Shown here: positions 29,853 through 39,126 of the stretch, in pieces
How the letters are laid out: the number at the start of each line of letters is the position of its first letter
How positions within the stretch are numbered: position 1 is the first letter of the stretch
From: Aliiroseovarius sp. Z3
Lineage (GTDB): Bacteria > Pseudomonadota > Alphaproteobacteria > Rhodobacterales > Rhodobacteraceae
NCBI RefSeq assembly: GCF_029105185.1
Contig: NZ_JAFMZK010000001.1
Coordinates: forward strand, 496,001-560,000
Reading direction: 5' to 3'
DNA length: 64,000 nucleotides
Notes under the pieces: generated by a model
Told to the model about the DNA's origin: nothing
Databases searched by the model: none
What the model saw: the letters and a program-made list of their open reading frames with translations, nothing else
Program-made: the position numbers and the translations under genes

Positions 29853-30707
29853 TCACTCCCCTGCCCGCATCTGCCGCGCCATCTGTGCGGCCTTGTCCAG
29901 AATGTCGCGATCCAGACCGGTCGCATAGCCCAACGCCGTCACCCGGTCATGCACCGCTTCGGTCGCCACGTTGCCCTGTGCGCCGGGGGCATAGGGACAA
30001 CCGCCCAACCCGCCCACAGCGGCATCGAACACCCGCAAACCCTTTTTCAACGACGCCCCGATATTGTCGCAGGCCCGGCCCGCCGTGTCGTGATAATGAC
30101 CGGCAAACATGTCCGGCCCGGCAACGCCAAGCACCGCGTCCAGCATCGCATCGATGCTTTCGGGCGTCGCCTGCCCGATCGTATCCCCCAGCGAAATCTC
30201 GTAGCAGCCCATCGCGATAAGCTGCTCGGCCACCCACGCCACCTTGTCCGGCGGGGTCGGCCCGTCAAACGGGCAGTCGGTCACGCAGGAAATATAGCCC
30301 CGCATCATGATCCCGGCGTCATTCGCGGCATCGGCCACGGGTTGGAACCGTTCAAGGCTTTCAGCGATGGTGCAGTTGATATTGGCCTTGGAAAACCCTT
30401 CCGACGCCGAGCCGAATATCGCGATCTCGTCCGCTTTGGCCGCCACCGCCCCTTCGAACCCGCGCAGGTTTGGGGTCAGCGCCGCATAGGACACATCACG
30501 GGATCGCTTGATCCCCTTCAGCACCTCGGCCGAATCCGCCATTTGCGGCACCCATTTGGGGCTGACGAAGCTTGCGACCTCAATACGCTTGAAGCCTGCA
30601 CCGGAAAGAAGATCAACCAGCGCGATCTTCTCGGCGGTCGGGATCTGGCGCTTTTCATTTTGCAGCCCGTCGCGTGGGCCGACTTCGAAAATCTCGACAT
30701 ATTCCAT
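29853..30707 (-). CDS. mvaB: Hydroxymethylglutaryl-CoA lyase
   Basis: 284 aa TIM-barrel lyase that splits HMG-CoA into acetoacetate and acetyl-CoA, the last step of leucine degradation. Motifs: GPRDGLQNE near the N-terminus, metal ligand region GHYHDTAGRACDN, and the family signature GGLGGCPYAPGAQGN with the catalytic Cys. The ATG at 30707 follows AGGAG by 8 nt. A GTG three codons upstream overlaps the GST stop and is less likely. Confidence 0.95.
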   Translation of the reverse strand: MEYVEIFEVGPRDGLQNEKRQIPTAEKIALVDLLSGAGFKRIEVASFVSPKWVPQMADSAEVLKGIKRSRDVSYAALTPNLRGFEGAVAAKADEIAIFGSASEGFSKANINCTIAESLERFQPVADAANDAGIMMRGYISCVTDCPFDGPTPPDKVAWVAEQLIAMGCYEISLGDTIGQATPESIDAMLDAVLGVAGPDMFAGHYHDTAGRACDNIGASLKKGLRVFDAAVGGLGGCPYAPGAQGNVATEAVHDRVTALGYATGLDRDILDKAAQMARQMRAGE

Positions 30708-30712
30708 CGGGG

Positions 30713-31390
30713 TCACTCCTGTGGAACGGGATAGAAATCACGGTCATAGAACCGTTGTTCGCCCTCGCGTTCGACCACGCGCTGATAGGACGGCATGGCT
30801 TCGATCCGCGCCTTGTAGGCCCGAATGTTTGGAAACTCGTCCAGTTTCACATAGTACGGCACAGCAAACAGGTTGAAGCCCAGCATGATATCGGCACCGG
30901 AAAAGCCACGATCCAGAAGCCAGTCGCGCCCCTCAAGCCGCGCCTCAAGCCCCACAAGCGTGTGCCGCAGCCGCGCCACGTTCAGCTTGATCACAATCGG
31001 GCTGGGTTTGGCAGGCGGGCGCAGGAAGATCATTTGCAGGTTCAACTGCTCGATCAGGCTGGCCATTGTCTCGGCGTAATGGATCCATTGCAAATAATCC
31101 GTCCGCTCGGCCCCGCCGGGATCGACGCCCAGCTCTGGCGCAAACTCCTCGATCAGATACTGGATGATGGCACCGCTTTCGCTGATCCGCTTTTGGCCGA
31201 TTTCCAGGGCCGGGACGCGGGACGCGGGCGAAACCTCGGGCAGCTCGCCCTCATACATCTGTTTCGAGCCGATCTGGTATTCCACCACCTCAAGCGTGCG
31301 GCCCAGTTTTTCCTCAAGCCTGATTTCTTCAATCAGCCACAAAACCCGGATCGAACGGGCATATTGAACGTGATGCAGGCGGAAGGTCAT
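30713..31390 (-). CDS. Glutathione S-transferase family protein
   Basis: 225 aa with a thioredoxin-like N-terminal GST domain (LHHVQYARSIRVLWLIEEI, then SRVPALEIGQKRISESGAIIQYL with the conserved cis-Pro and ESxAI-type motif) and an all-helical C-terminal domain. It resembles bacterial beta/theta-like GSTs with no obvious catalytic Cys. Its ATG overlaps the mccA stop by one base (TGATG). Roles could be detoxifying reactive intermediates, such as unsaturated acyl-CoA side products; that is inference from location. Confidence 0.85.
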   Translation of the reverse strand: MTFRLHHVQYARSIRVLWLIEEIRLEEKLGRTLEVVEYQIGSKQMYEGELPEVSPASRVPALEIGQKRISESGAIIQYLIEEFAPELGVDPGGAERTDYLQWIHYAETMASLIEQLNLQMIFLRPPAKPSPIVIKLNVARLRHTLVGLEARLEGRDWLLDRGFSGADIMLGFNLFAVPYYVKLDEFPNIRAYKARIEAMPSYQRVVEREGEQRFYDRDFYPVPQE

Positions 31391-33327
31391 CAGCTTTCCT
31401 CTTCTTCCTCTAGCCGAACAAGCGGCGCACCGGCTTCGACCTGATCGCCATCGGCACACAAAACCTCGGCCACCACGCCATCGCGGGCGGCGGTCAGGCT
31501 GTGTTCCATCTTCATGGCCTCCAGAATGGCCAGACGGTCGCCTTGCTTGACCTCCTGCCCGGCCTTCGCAAAGACGGCCTTAACCAGACCCGGCATCGGC
31601 GCTTCGACGACACCTGCCCCGGCGCCTGCCCCGGCGTCTTGGTCCAGCGGGTCAACCACGTGGAATTCCAACCCGGATTGCGCAAAAACAGTCACGACAT
31701 TGACAGCCTTGGCAACGCGCGGGCCACGGTCGCCGCCCATCTTCCATTGGCCGTTCAGGCAGGTCGCCTCGATGCTGCCCTCGCCAACAGTGATAACATG
31801 ACGGTCGGCACCGTAAGAAGTTACGACCACTTCATAGGTATCGTCGCCATGGGTCAGCGTTACAAAGTGGTTCAACCCGCCCCACAGGGTAAAGCCCGAG
31901 CCTTCGCGTTTCAGAAGCCCCAGCGCGCTGAGTGCAGCCGCCCCGACATCCGCCATGCTGGGGCCGGGATCGGCCGTCAAAGCCTCAAGATCGCGTTCGA
32001 TCAGGCCAGTATCCACGTCACCTGCGGCAAAGCCCTCGTGACGGGTCAGCGCGCCAAGGAACGCAAGGTTCGTGACCGACCCCGCGACCTCGGTATGGGT
32101 CAGGGCCGAGGACATTTGCCGAAGCGCCGCCGCCCGCGACGCGGCATGAACGGTGATCTTGGCGATCATCGGGTCATAGAATGGGCTGATCGTGTCGCCC
32201 GCCCGCACACCGGTATCCGCCCGCGCCCCTTCGGGAAACTTCAGATGCGTGAGCGTGCCAGTGGCGGGCAGGAAGCCCTTGGGCACATCCTCGGCATAAA
32301 GCCGCGCCTCGAAGGAATGGCCGGTGATGGACAGCTCGTCCTGTTGCTTGGGCAGCCCCTCTCCGCTGGCTACACGCAGCTGCCATTCCACCAGATCAAC
32401 GCCAGTGATGGCTTCCGTGACGGGGTGTTCCACCTGCAGACGGGTGTTCATCTCCATGAACCAGAACCCGTCGGTGCGCAGGCCATTCGCCCCGTCCACG
32501 ATGAATTCCACCGTGCCCGCGCCCTTATAACCAATCGCCTCGGCGGCGCGTACACCCGCCATGCCCATCGCCTCACGGACGTCCTCGGTCATGCCGGGGG
32601 CAGGGGCTTCTTCGATCACTTTCTGGTGGCGACGTTGAAGCGAACAATCGCGCTCGAACAGATGCACCGCATGGGTGCCGTCGCCAAAGACCTGCACCTC
32701 GATATGGCGCGGGGAAAGGATGTATTTCTCGACCAGCACATCGGGGTTGCCAAAAGCGGTCTGGGCTTCGCCCTGCGCAGATTTCAGCGCGTCGGCGAAA
32801 TCGGCAGGATTGTCCACCCGACGCATCCCCTTGCCGCCGCCGCCCGCCACGGCCTTGATCAGGACCGGATAGCCCATCTTTTCAGCTTCGGACGCCAGCA
32901 GCGCGGGGTCTTGGTCTGCACCGTGATAGCCGGGCACGACCGGCACGCCCGCATCGACCATCAGTTTCTTGGCCGCGTCTTTCAAACCCATCTTGCGGAT
33001 CGCACCCGACGACGGGCCGATAAACACCAGTCCGGCTTTTTCAACCGCGTCCACGAAATCCGGGTTCTCGGACAGAAAACCATAACCGGGATGGATCGCC
33101 TGCGCGCCCGTGTCCAACGCGGCCTGAATGATCACATCGCCCTTCAGATAGGACTGCGCGGGCTGCGGCGGGCCGATATGCACGGCCTCATCCGCCATCT
33201 TCACATGGCGCGCCGCCGCATCGGCGTCTGAGTAGACCGCGACCGTTGCAACACCCAGTTTTCGGGCCGTGTCGATGACGCGGCAGGCAATTTCACCCCG
33301 GTTGGCAATCAGGATTTTTGTGAACAT
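31390..33327 (-). CDS. mccA: Methylcrotonyl-CoA carboxylase alpha subunit
   Basis: 645 aa biotin-carrying subunit: biotin carboxylase ATP-grasp domain in residues 1 to about 445 (LIANRGEIACRV at the start, GGGGKGMRRV glycine loop, EMNTRLQVEHPVTE), BT linker domain, and a C-terminal biotinyl domain with AMKM in which Lys606 is the biotin site. It carboxylates 3-methylcrotonyl-CoA together with MccB. The ATG at 33327 has GGAGG upstream. BirA encoded at 9.6 kb should attach its biotin. Acyl-CoA specificity is inferred from the operon. Confidence 0.95.
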   Translation of the reverse strand: MFTKILIANRGEIACRVIDTARKLGVATVAVYSDADAAARHVKMADEAVHIGPPQPAQSYLKGDVIIQAALDTGAQAIHPGYGFLSENPDFVDAVEKAGLVFIGPSSGAIRKMGLKDAAKKLMVDAGVPVVPGYHGADQDPALLASEAEKMGYPVLIKAVAGGGGKGMRRVDNPADFADALKSAQGEAQTAFGNPDVLVEKYILSPRHIEVQVFGDGTHAVHLFERDCSLQRRHQKVIEEAPAPGMTEDVREAMGMAGVRAAEAIGYKGAGTVEFIVDGANGLRTDGFWFMEMNTRLQVEHPVTEAITGVDLVEWQLRVASGEGLPKQQDELSITGHSFEARLYAEDVPKGFLPATGTLTHLKFPEGARADTGVRAGDTISPFYDPMIAKITVHAASRAAALRQMSSALTHTEVAGSVTNLAFLGALTRHEGFAAGDVDTGLIERDLEALTADPGPSMADVGAAALSALGLLKREGSGFTLWGGLNHFVTLTHGDDTYEVVVTSYGADRHVITVGEGSIEATCLNGQWKMGGDRGPRVAKAVNVVTVFAQSGLEFHVVDPLDQDAGAGAGAGVVEAPMPGLVKAVFAKAGQEVKQGDRLAILEAMKMEHSLTAARDGVVAEVLCADGDQVEAGAPLVRLEEEEES

Positions 33328-33407
33328 CAAGGTTCCTCCTTCGGGTGGAGGGCGATGCCCCCCGGCATTTCGGTTCACCGCCGGTCTGAGGGCGGCGTAA
33401 AGTCAAG

Positions 33408-33848
33408 TCAGCCAGCCAATCGATCACACCAGTTGATCCGCGCACCGGCGCTATAGGCAACCGCCAATCCTTCGCGGATCAGCGTCTTTCCAACATCCAG
33501 CCCGTCAGCAGAAAGCCGCACCAGCTCGCGCCCGTATTTGTCATGACCTTCATGACCAAGCGACAGCTCGGCACCGTTCACAAGCTCGCGCAGACGGCGC
33601 GTGGCCTTGTCGCCCAGCGCCTTTTCAGCAGCGCATCCCGGCTCTTTCGTCTCGGGCGTATCAAACCCAACCAGCCGCGCGGTGCGCGTACGGTCCGGGC
33701 ATTTCAGCTCGACCGTGTCCCCGTCATAAACATAGCCAAGCTGACAGCCATCTATCGCGCTGGTCCGCGGCACGGGCGCGACGCGCTCTGCCAGCGAATA
33801 CAGGACCAGAAACGTCAGTCCGCAATATATGACAAGATTCGTGTCCAA
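33408..33848 (-). CDS. Thermonuclease (SNase) family protein with N-terminal membrane anchor
   Basis: About 146 aa. After an N-terminal hydrophobic helix (LVIYCGLTFLVLYSLA) comes a staphylococcal-nuclease-type OB-fold: CQLGYVYDGDTVEL (Asp pair for Ca2+), ARLVGFDTPET with the catalytic Arg and Glu, and KYGRELVRL with the second Arg. All catalytic residues seem present. There is no good ATG after the mccB stop. I propose TTG at 33848, five bases past that stop; an ATG at 33896 would overlap mccB by 44 nt. It is secreted or periplasm-facing. Its presence between mccA and mccB is odd. Confidence 0.8.
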   Translation of the reverse strand: MDTNLVIYCGLTFLVLYSLAERVAPVPRTSAIDGCQLGYVYDGDTVELKCPDRTRTARLVGFDTPETKEPGCAAEKALGDKATRRLRELVNGAELSLGHEGHDKYGRELVRLSADGLDVGKTLIREGLAVAYSAGARINWCDRLAG

Positions 33849-33852
33849 GGGC

Positions 33853-35457
33853 TCACATCCGGAAGACGCCGAACTTGGTCGGTTCAATCGGCGCATTCAG
33901 CGCGGCAAGCAGCGACAGATACAGCACCTCGCGCGATTTGCGCGGGTCGATAACGCCGTCATCCCACAGACGTGCCGAGGCATAGAGCGGGTGGCTCTGT
34001 TCTTCGAACATGTCGATGGTGGGCTGCTTGAATTCGGCTTCCTCTTCCGCCGACCATTCGCCGCCCTGACGTTCAATCGCGTCGCGTTTCACGGTCGCCA
34101 GCACGCCCGCCGCCTGTTCACCACCCATCACGGAAATCCGCGAGTTCGGCCAGGTCCACATGAAGCGCGGCTGATAGGCGCGCCCGGCCATGCCGTAGTT
34201 GCCCGCGCCATACGAGCCACCGACAACCATCGTCACCTTCGGGACGTTGGTGGTGGCCACGGCTGTCACCATCTTGGCGCCGTGACGGGCAATGCCTTCG
34301 TTTTCGTACTTCCGCCCTACCATGAAGCCGGTGATATTTTGCAGGAAGACCAGCGGGATATTGCGCTGGCTGCAGAGTTCCACGAAATGCGCACCTTTCT
34401 GCGCGGCTTCCGAGAAGATCACGCCATTGTTGGCGATGATCCCGATGGGGCAGCCTTTCAGGTGGGCAAAGCCGGTGACCAGCGTTTCACCAAAGCGCGG
34501 CTTGAATTCGTCAAAGCGCGAGCCGTCGACAATGCGCATGATGACTTCACGAATGTCGTAAGGCGTCTTCAGGTCGGCGGGGACCACGCCCAGCAGCTCT
34601 TCGGCGTCATAGGCGGGCTCTTCCGGTTCCTGCCATTTCACCGTGGCGGGCTTCGTGCGGTTCAGGCTTTCAACGGCGCGGCGGGCCAGCGCCAGCGCGT
34701 GGGCGTCGTCTTCCGCCAAATAGTCTGCCACGCCCGACAGGCGCGTGTGAACATCGCCACCGCCGAGGTCTTCTGCCGACACCACCTCGCCGGTTGCGGC
34801 CTTCACCAAGGGCGGGCCAGCCAGGAAAATCGTCCCCTGCTCTTTCACGATGATGGTCACGTCCGACATGGCGGGCACATAAGCGCCACCTGCGGTACAG
34901 GAGCCCATCACAACCGCGATCTGCGGGATGCCTTTCGCGCTCATCCGCGCCTGATTATAGAAAATCCGGCCAAAGTGGTCGCGGTCGGGAAACACCTCGT
35001 CCTGATTGGGCAGGTTCGCACCACCGCTATCGACCAGATAGATACAGGGCAGATTGCACTCTTCCGCAATTTCTTGCGCGCGCAGGTGCTTTTTCACCGT
35101 CATCGGATAATAGGTGCCACCCTTCACGGTGGCATCGTTGCACACGATCATGCATTCCTGACCATGAACCTGACCGATACCGGCGACGACACCTGCACAA
35201 GGGGCAGCGCCATCATACATGCCATGGGCAGCCGTCGCCCCGACCTCAAGAAAGGGCGATCCGGGATCCAGCAGGTTCGACACCCGGTCGCGCGGCAGCA
35301 TCTTGCCACGGCTCAGGTGACGATCACGGGATGTCTGCCCACCGCCACCAACGGCGGCTTCGGCGGCATCCGCCACCACTTTCAGGGCTTCAAGATGCCC
35401 CTCGCGATTGGCCTTCCAGGCCTCGGATCCGGGGGTTGCTTGGGATTGTAGTTTCAT
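33853..35457 (-). CDS. mccB: Methylcrotonyl-CoA carboxylase beta subunit
   Basis: 534 aa carboxyltransferase subunit. Crotonase-like halves with the acyl-CoA carboxylase motifs [54 protein letters not shown] and, in the C-terminal half, [27 protein letters not shown], which are characteristic of MccB rather than PccB. Length and start are standard. It forms a hetero-oligomer with MccA, although the two genes are separated here by a nuclease gene. Confidence 0.95.
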   Translation of the reverse strand: MKLQSQATPGSEAWKANREGHLEALKVVADAAEAAVGGGGQTSRDRHLSRGKMLPRDRVSNLLDPGSPFLEVGATAAHGMYDGAAPCAGVVAGIGQVHGQECMIVCNDATVKGGTYYPMTVKKHLRAQEIAEECNLPCIYLVDSGGANLPNQDEVFPDRDHFGRIFYNQARMSAKGIPQIAVVMGSCTAGGAYVPAMSDVTIIVKEQGTIFLAGPPLVKAATGEVVSAEDLGGGDVHTRLSGVADYLAEDDAHALALARRAVESLNRTKPATVKWQEPEEPAYDAEELLGVVPADLKTPYDIREVIMRIVDGSRFDEFKPRFGETLVTGFAHLKGCPIGIIANNGVIFSEAAQKGAHFVELCSQRNIPLVFLQNITGFMVGRKYENEGIARHGAKMVTAVATTNVPKVTMVVGGSYGAGNYGMAGRAYQPRFMWTWPNSRISVMGGEQAAGVLATVKRDAIERQGGEWSAEEEAEFKQPTIDMFEEQSHPLYASARLWDDGVIDPRKSREVLYLSLLAALNAPIEPTKFGVFRM

Positions 35458-35458
35458 C

Positions 35459-36046
35459 TCAGCATCCTTCGTGGTTGCAGATAGTGTCGCCGTACCTGTT
35501 CAGGTCGGCTTCGAGCACAAGCGCCTGACGGGCGGTCTGGTGCAGCATGCAGGCCACGGACGCGGGGCCGCCGCCTGTTCCTCCGCCCCATTTCGTGCGT
35601 TCATAATCGCATGACGCATCGCGGAACGTGATCCACGCGCGTTGCATCGCCAAAAGCGCGGGCGCTTGTTTTGGAGCGGCCGACCCAAGGGTCGCCATTT
35701 CTTCATCCTCGGCCTTCAGTCGGGTCATCAACAAACCATAGGCACGGTTCAGACGGCGATCCCAGTCTTCGTATTCCAACCCAAGGCAGGTCGACGTACC
35801 GACCGTGCTCAACCCGCCTTCGGTCGCCTCCATGCAATAGTTTGCCGCCGATCCAACGCAGCGCATCGGATCTCCATCATCACCGATGGCGGACAAACAG
35901 TCCGTGGTGGGGTGAAAGCTGTAGGTCATGTCCTGCGCAGGGGCCGGAAGGGACAGGAACAGCGATGCAATCGCCAAAACCGAAGGTGCGGCCACCGCTC
36001 GGAAGGATTTCGTGCCAGCCAGCCGGTGTTTGGTTGTCGATGTCAT
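35459..36046 (-). CDS. LprI/DUF1311-family secreted protein (copy 2)
   Basis: 195 aa with an N-terminal signal region ([17 protein letters not shown]). The mature part contains the DUF1311/LprI pattern [31 protein letters not shown], and C-terminal Cys residues ([15 protein letters not shown]). LprI proteins inhibit lysozyme in some bacteria; here that is only a family link. It ends one base before the mccB ATG. A related gene follows immediately upstream, making a tandem pair in the liu operon. Both have six or more Cys in similar places, suggesting disulfides. Confidence 0.8.
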   Translation of the reverse strand: MTSTTKHRLAGTKSFRAVAAPSVLAIASLFLSLPAPAQDMTYSFHPTTDCLSAIGDDGDPMRCVGSAANYCMEATEGGLSTVGTSTCLGLEYEDWDRRLNRAYGLLMTRLKAEDEEMATLGSAAPKQAPALLAMQRAWITFRDASCDYERTKWGGGTGGGPASVACMLHQTARQALVLEADLNRYGDTICNHEGC

Positions 36047-36053
36047 GGCAATA

Positions 36054-36527
36054 TCACCTCATATCACGCAGTTCGATGGTCCGTCGCGCGGTTTGCACCA
36101 TCATGCAATTGGCGGCCACGATCACCCGGATCGACCCGTCGCGCCAAAGCGCGTGGGCCAATGCACATTCCGCATCGCGAAAAACGATCCAGGCACGCTG
36201 CGCGGCCAGAAGCTGGTCCAGCACCACCTGATCCTCGGAGTAAGCCTGCCGCGTTGCCTTGTATTCCCGGTTCAACAGCACGTCCCAGGCTTGGGTCTCG
36301 GCCTGAATGCACTCGGAAATACCAATCGTGGTCTCGCCCCCTTGGGTCGCTTTCTGGCACGCATTAGATGCCTCGCCCAAGCAGGACGGGTCAATTGCGC
36401 CAGTGGGCGTCGATGCCAGACAGGCATCAACGGTGCCACTATTCAGGATGACATCCTGTGCCATGGCCTTCGCCGCGAAGACCGAAAGCCCAACGACCAC
36501 AGACAAAACGCCCAGACGGAAACCCAT
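36054..36527 (-). CDS. LprI/DUF1311-family secreted protein (copy 1)
   Basis: 157 aa with a signal peptide (LGVLSVVVGLSVFAAKAMAQ). Same layout as its neighbour: CLASTPTGAIDPSCLGEASNAC, IGISECIQAETQAWDVLLNREY, AQRAWIVFRDAECALAHALW, MMVQTARRTIEL. The ATG at 36527 overlaps the isovaleryl-CoA dehydrogenase stop (TGATG), so it is coupled to that enzyme. The pair has diverged well beyond recent duplication. Periplasmic; function unknown. Confidence 0.8.
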   Translation of the reverse strand: MGFRLGVLSVVVGLSVFAAKAMAQDVILNSGTVDACLASTPTGAIDPSCLGEASNACQKATQGGETTIGISECIQAETQAWDVLLNREYKATRQAYSEDQVVLDQLLAAQRAWIVFRDAECALAHALWRDGSIRVIVAANCMMVQTARRTIELRDMR

Positions 36528-37687
36528 CACATGGCCCCCATCAACTCGCGCCCGATCAGCATACGGCGAATTTCCGATGTGCCCGCGCCGATCTCCATCA
36601 GCTTGGCATCGCGGAAGATGCGGCTGACCGGCGTTTCGTTCATGTAACCCGAACCACCCATGGCCTGCACCGCCTGATGCGCCTGTTTCATGGCTTCTTC
36701 GGACGCATAAAGCACACAGGCCGCGGCGTCCTGACGGGTCACTTCACCCCGGTCACAGGCTTTTGCGACTTCGTAGACATAAGCCCGCGCTGAGTTCATC
36801 GCGGTGTACATATCCGCGATCTTTGCCTGCATCAGTTGGAAGTCGCCAATCGGGCGACCGAACTGCTTGCGCTCTTTCATATAGGGCATGATCTCGTCCA
36901 TGCAGGCGGCCATGATGCCGGTGCCGATGCCCGACAGCACGACACGCTCGTAATCAAGGCCCGACATCAGAACGGCAACGCCCTTGCCTTCTTCGCCCAG
37001 CACGTTTTCAAACGGCACTTCCACGTCTTCGAAGATCAGCTCGGCGGTGTTCGACCCGCGCATCCCCAGCTTGTCGAAATGCGGCGAGGTACTGAACCCC
37101 TTCATATCCTTCTCGATGATGAAGGTGGTGATGCCCTTGGGGCCCGCATCCGGGTCGGTCTTGGCATAGACCACCAGCGTATCGGCATCCGGGCCGTTGG
37201 TGATCCAGAACTTGGTGCCGTTCAGCACGTAATAGCCATTGCGTTTCTCGGCGCGCAGCTTCATCGACACAACGTCCGACCCCGCGCCCGCTTCGGACAT
37301 GGCCAGCGCGCCGATATGCTCACCCGAAATCAGCTTCGGCAAGTATTTCTGCTTCTGCTCTTCCGTGGCGTTGCGGCGGATCTGGTTCACGCACAGGTTC
37401 GAATGCGCCCCATAGGACAATGAAACCGAAGCGGACGCCCGTGCAATCTCCTCGACGATGACCACATGCGCCAGATAGGACATCCCCGCGCCGCCATATT
37501 CCTCGGGCGTGGTCACACCCAGCAGGCCAAGCTCGCCAAACTCGCGCCACAGCTCGTTGGGAAATTCGTTCTTCGCATCCACGTCGCCAGCAATGGGTTT
37601 GATCCGATCCTGTGCAAAGCGATGCACCATCTCGCGCAGCGCATTCACATCTTCGCCAAGATCAAAATTCATGGTGTGGTTGAACAT
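36527..37687 (-). CDS. liuA: Isovaleryl-CoA dehydrogenase
   Basis: 386 aa FAD-dependent acyl-CoA dehydrogenase. Signatures: [34 protein letters not shown] and the C-terminal [22 protein letters not shown]. Glu247 in [11 protein letters not shown] occupies the catalytic base position that marks isovaleryl-CoA dehydrogenases, rather than the Glu near the C-terminus of medium-chain enzymes. It catalyses isovaleryl-CoA to 3-methylcrotonyl-CoA and feeds electrons to ETF. GGAGG lies 7 nt before the ATG. First gene of the liu operon; a dyad that may be its operator is just upstream. Confidence 0.95.
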   Translation of the reverse strand: MFNHTMNFDLGEDVNALREMVHRFAQDRIKPIAGDVDAKNEFPNELWREFGELGLLGVTTPEEYGGAGMSYLAHVVIVEEIARASASVSLSYGAHSNLCVNQIRRNATEEQKQKYLPKLISGEHIGALAMSEAGAGSDVVSMKLRAEKRNGYYVLNGTKFWITNGPDADTLVVYAKTDPDAGPKGITTFIIEKDMKGFSTSPHFDKLGMRGSNTAELIFEDVEVPFENVLGEEGKGVAVLMSGLDYERVVLSGIGTGIMAACMDEIMPYMKERKQFGRPIGDFQLMQAKIADMYTAMNSARAYVYEVAKACDRGEVTRQDAAACVLYASEEAMKQAHQAVQAMGGSGYMNETPVSRIFRDAKLMEIGAGTSEIRRMLIGRELMGAM

Positions 37688-37728
37688 CGGTCATCCTCCG
37701 TTTGGCGCGCCGTGCCGCCCGCCGTTAT

Positions 37729-37742
37729 TGAACGCTTGTTCA
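37729..37742. promoter_or_regulatory. TetR-like palindrome upstream of the liu operon
   Basis: TGAAC-GCTT-GTTCA, perfect 5-bp arms around a 4-nt centre, 42 nt before the liuA ATG. This resembles operators of TetR-family regulators (TTGAACG...GTTCAA type). Leucine-catabolism operons in proteobacteria are known to be controlled by LiuR (MerR) or LiuQ (TetR). No regulator gene is in the window. Confidence 0.45.
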
Positions 37743-37816
37743 GTTAATCGCGCAAAGCCCGATTCGGGTCAACACGCGCACAAACTCACGCAGCGTCACT
37801 TACACACCTGCCCGGC

Positions 37817-37881
37817 TTCTTCTGGCCCAAAATATCCTGGGGAAGAGCCAAATCCACGATTTGGCTCTGGGGCAACGCCCC
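37817..37881 (+). repeat. Intergenic element, copy B
   Basis: TTCTTCTGGCCCAAAATATCC block (37817-37837), TGGGG, then a perfect 11-bp hairpin AGAGCCAAATC / GATTTGGCTCT around CAC (37844-37868), then GGGGC-AAC-GCCCC (37869-37881). It touches the stop codon of the aminotransferase gene (TAG, complement of 37882-37884). In the direction of that gene it would follow as a strong structured 3' end. It shares its blocks with copies A and C. Confidence 0.7.
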
Positions 37882-39087
37882 CTAGCCCGCCCTTTGATAC
37901 ACCCGTGATACCACATCCCGAATGATCCGCGCGATCTGGGCGCAATCCTCGTGGCTGAAGGTCAGTGGCAGGCGCAGGTCCAGTATCCCGCACAGCACCC
38001 GGTCCGTCTTTGGCATCTTTGGCGCATCGGCATAACGCCAGCTGTCATAGCGGCTTGTGAAGCCCGCAGGCTCGGCCCCGCCGAACCATTTCAGCTCCAC
38101 GCCGCGATCGGCACACCGTCGCACCACCTCCTGTACCTCGCGCTCAGTCCAATCCAAAAGCAAGAACTGGAACGACGACATGACGTAGCTCTCTTCAGCC
38201 GGTCGTTCGATCACCGTCAGACCCGGCGTGTCACGCAGTCCGGCCTCGACCACGCGATAGCGCGCATTCCATGCAGAGCATTGATCGTCCAACCCCGCCA
38301 ACTGAGGCCGCAAGATCGCCGCCCGCAGATTGTCCATCCGACCCGAGATGTTGGGGGTAATATATTTCACCTTCTCGAACGCTTCTGGCGGCGGACCGGC
38401 CAAGTGACGTTCATAGAGCATATAGCTGCCCGACAAGATGATCGCGCGGGCCATTAAGTCGGGATCATCCGAGATCAAAAGCCCGCCCTCGCCCGAGTTC
38501 ACATGTTTATAGGTCTGGGTCGAATAGGCCGCCATCGCGCCATGTCGCCCGGACAAGACCCCGTTCCAGCGCGCGCCCATCGTATGGGCGCAATCCTCGA
38601 TCACCGTGACACCCGCCGCATCGGTGATCGCCATCAACCGGTCCATGTCACAGATATGCCCGCGCATATGGGACAGCAGCAGCACACGTGGGGCGTTCTT
38701 TTCGACCACGATCTGCGCCAGATGATCCAGATCAATGGTCAGCGCCTCGGTCACATCGACAAAGACCGGCACGGCGCCGACAGACGCAATCGCCCCCGGC
38801 ACCGGCGCCAGTGTGAAGGCATTGGTCAGCACACGGTCCCCCGGCCCGACCCCCACGGCCCTCAGCGCCGTGGCAATCGCATAGCCGCCCGACGCCACGG
38901 CCAATGCGTATTTCGACCCCATCAGCGCGGCAAACTCCTGTTCCAGCAGCGCGGTTTGCGCGGTCTCTCCTTCGGCCACGTTGTAACGGTGCAATCGCCC
39001 ATGGCGCAGCACATCCAACGCAGCCTCGATCCCCGCCTCGGGGATCGGTTCCTGTTGGGTGAAATTTCCTGTGAATCGTTCAGTCAT
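37882..39087 (-). CDS. DegT/DnrJ/EryC1/StrS-family PLP aminotransferase
   Basis: 401 aa fold-type I PLP enzyme. Lys194 in STQTYKHVNSGEGGLL is the Schiff-base lysine, and Asp165 in VIEDCAHTMGA contacts the pyridine nitrogen. SGGYAIATALRA near residue 66 binds the phosphate. Such enzymes usually make amino sugars for surface polysaccharides or secondary metabolites. Here there are no sugar-pathway neighbours, so the substrate is open. The ATG at 39087 is used (AGGG upstream); the frame could extend 9 codons. Next gene upstream is a HAD phosphatase. Confidence 0.88.
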   Translation of the reverse strand: MTERFTGNFTQQEPIPEAGIEAALDVLRHGRLHRYNVAEGETAQTALLEQEFAALMGSKYALAVASGGYAIATALRAVGVGPGDRVLTNAFTLAPVPGAIASVGAVPVFVDVTEALTIDLDHLAQIVVEKNAPRVLLLSHMRGHICDMDRLMAITDAAGVTVIEDCAHTMGARWNGVLSGRHGAMAAYSTQTYKHVNSGEGGLLISDDPDLMARAIILSGSYMLYERHLAGPPPEAFEKVKYITPNISGRMDNLRAAILRPQLAGLDDQCSAWNARYRVVEAGLRDTPGLTVIERPAEESYVMSSFQFLLLDWTEREVQEVVRRCADRGVELKWFGGAEPAGFTSRYDSWRYADAPKMPKTDRVLCGILDLRLPLTFSHEDCAQIARIIRDVVSRVYQRAG

Positions 39088-39126
39088 ACGACGACCCTGC
39101 GCAAGTGGGGGCACGGCGTCAATGTA

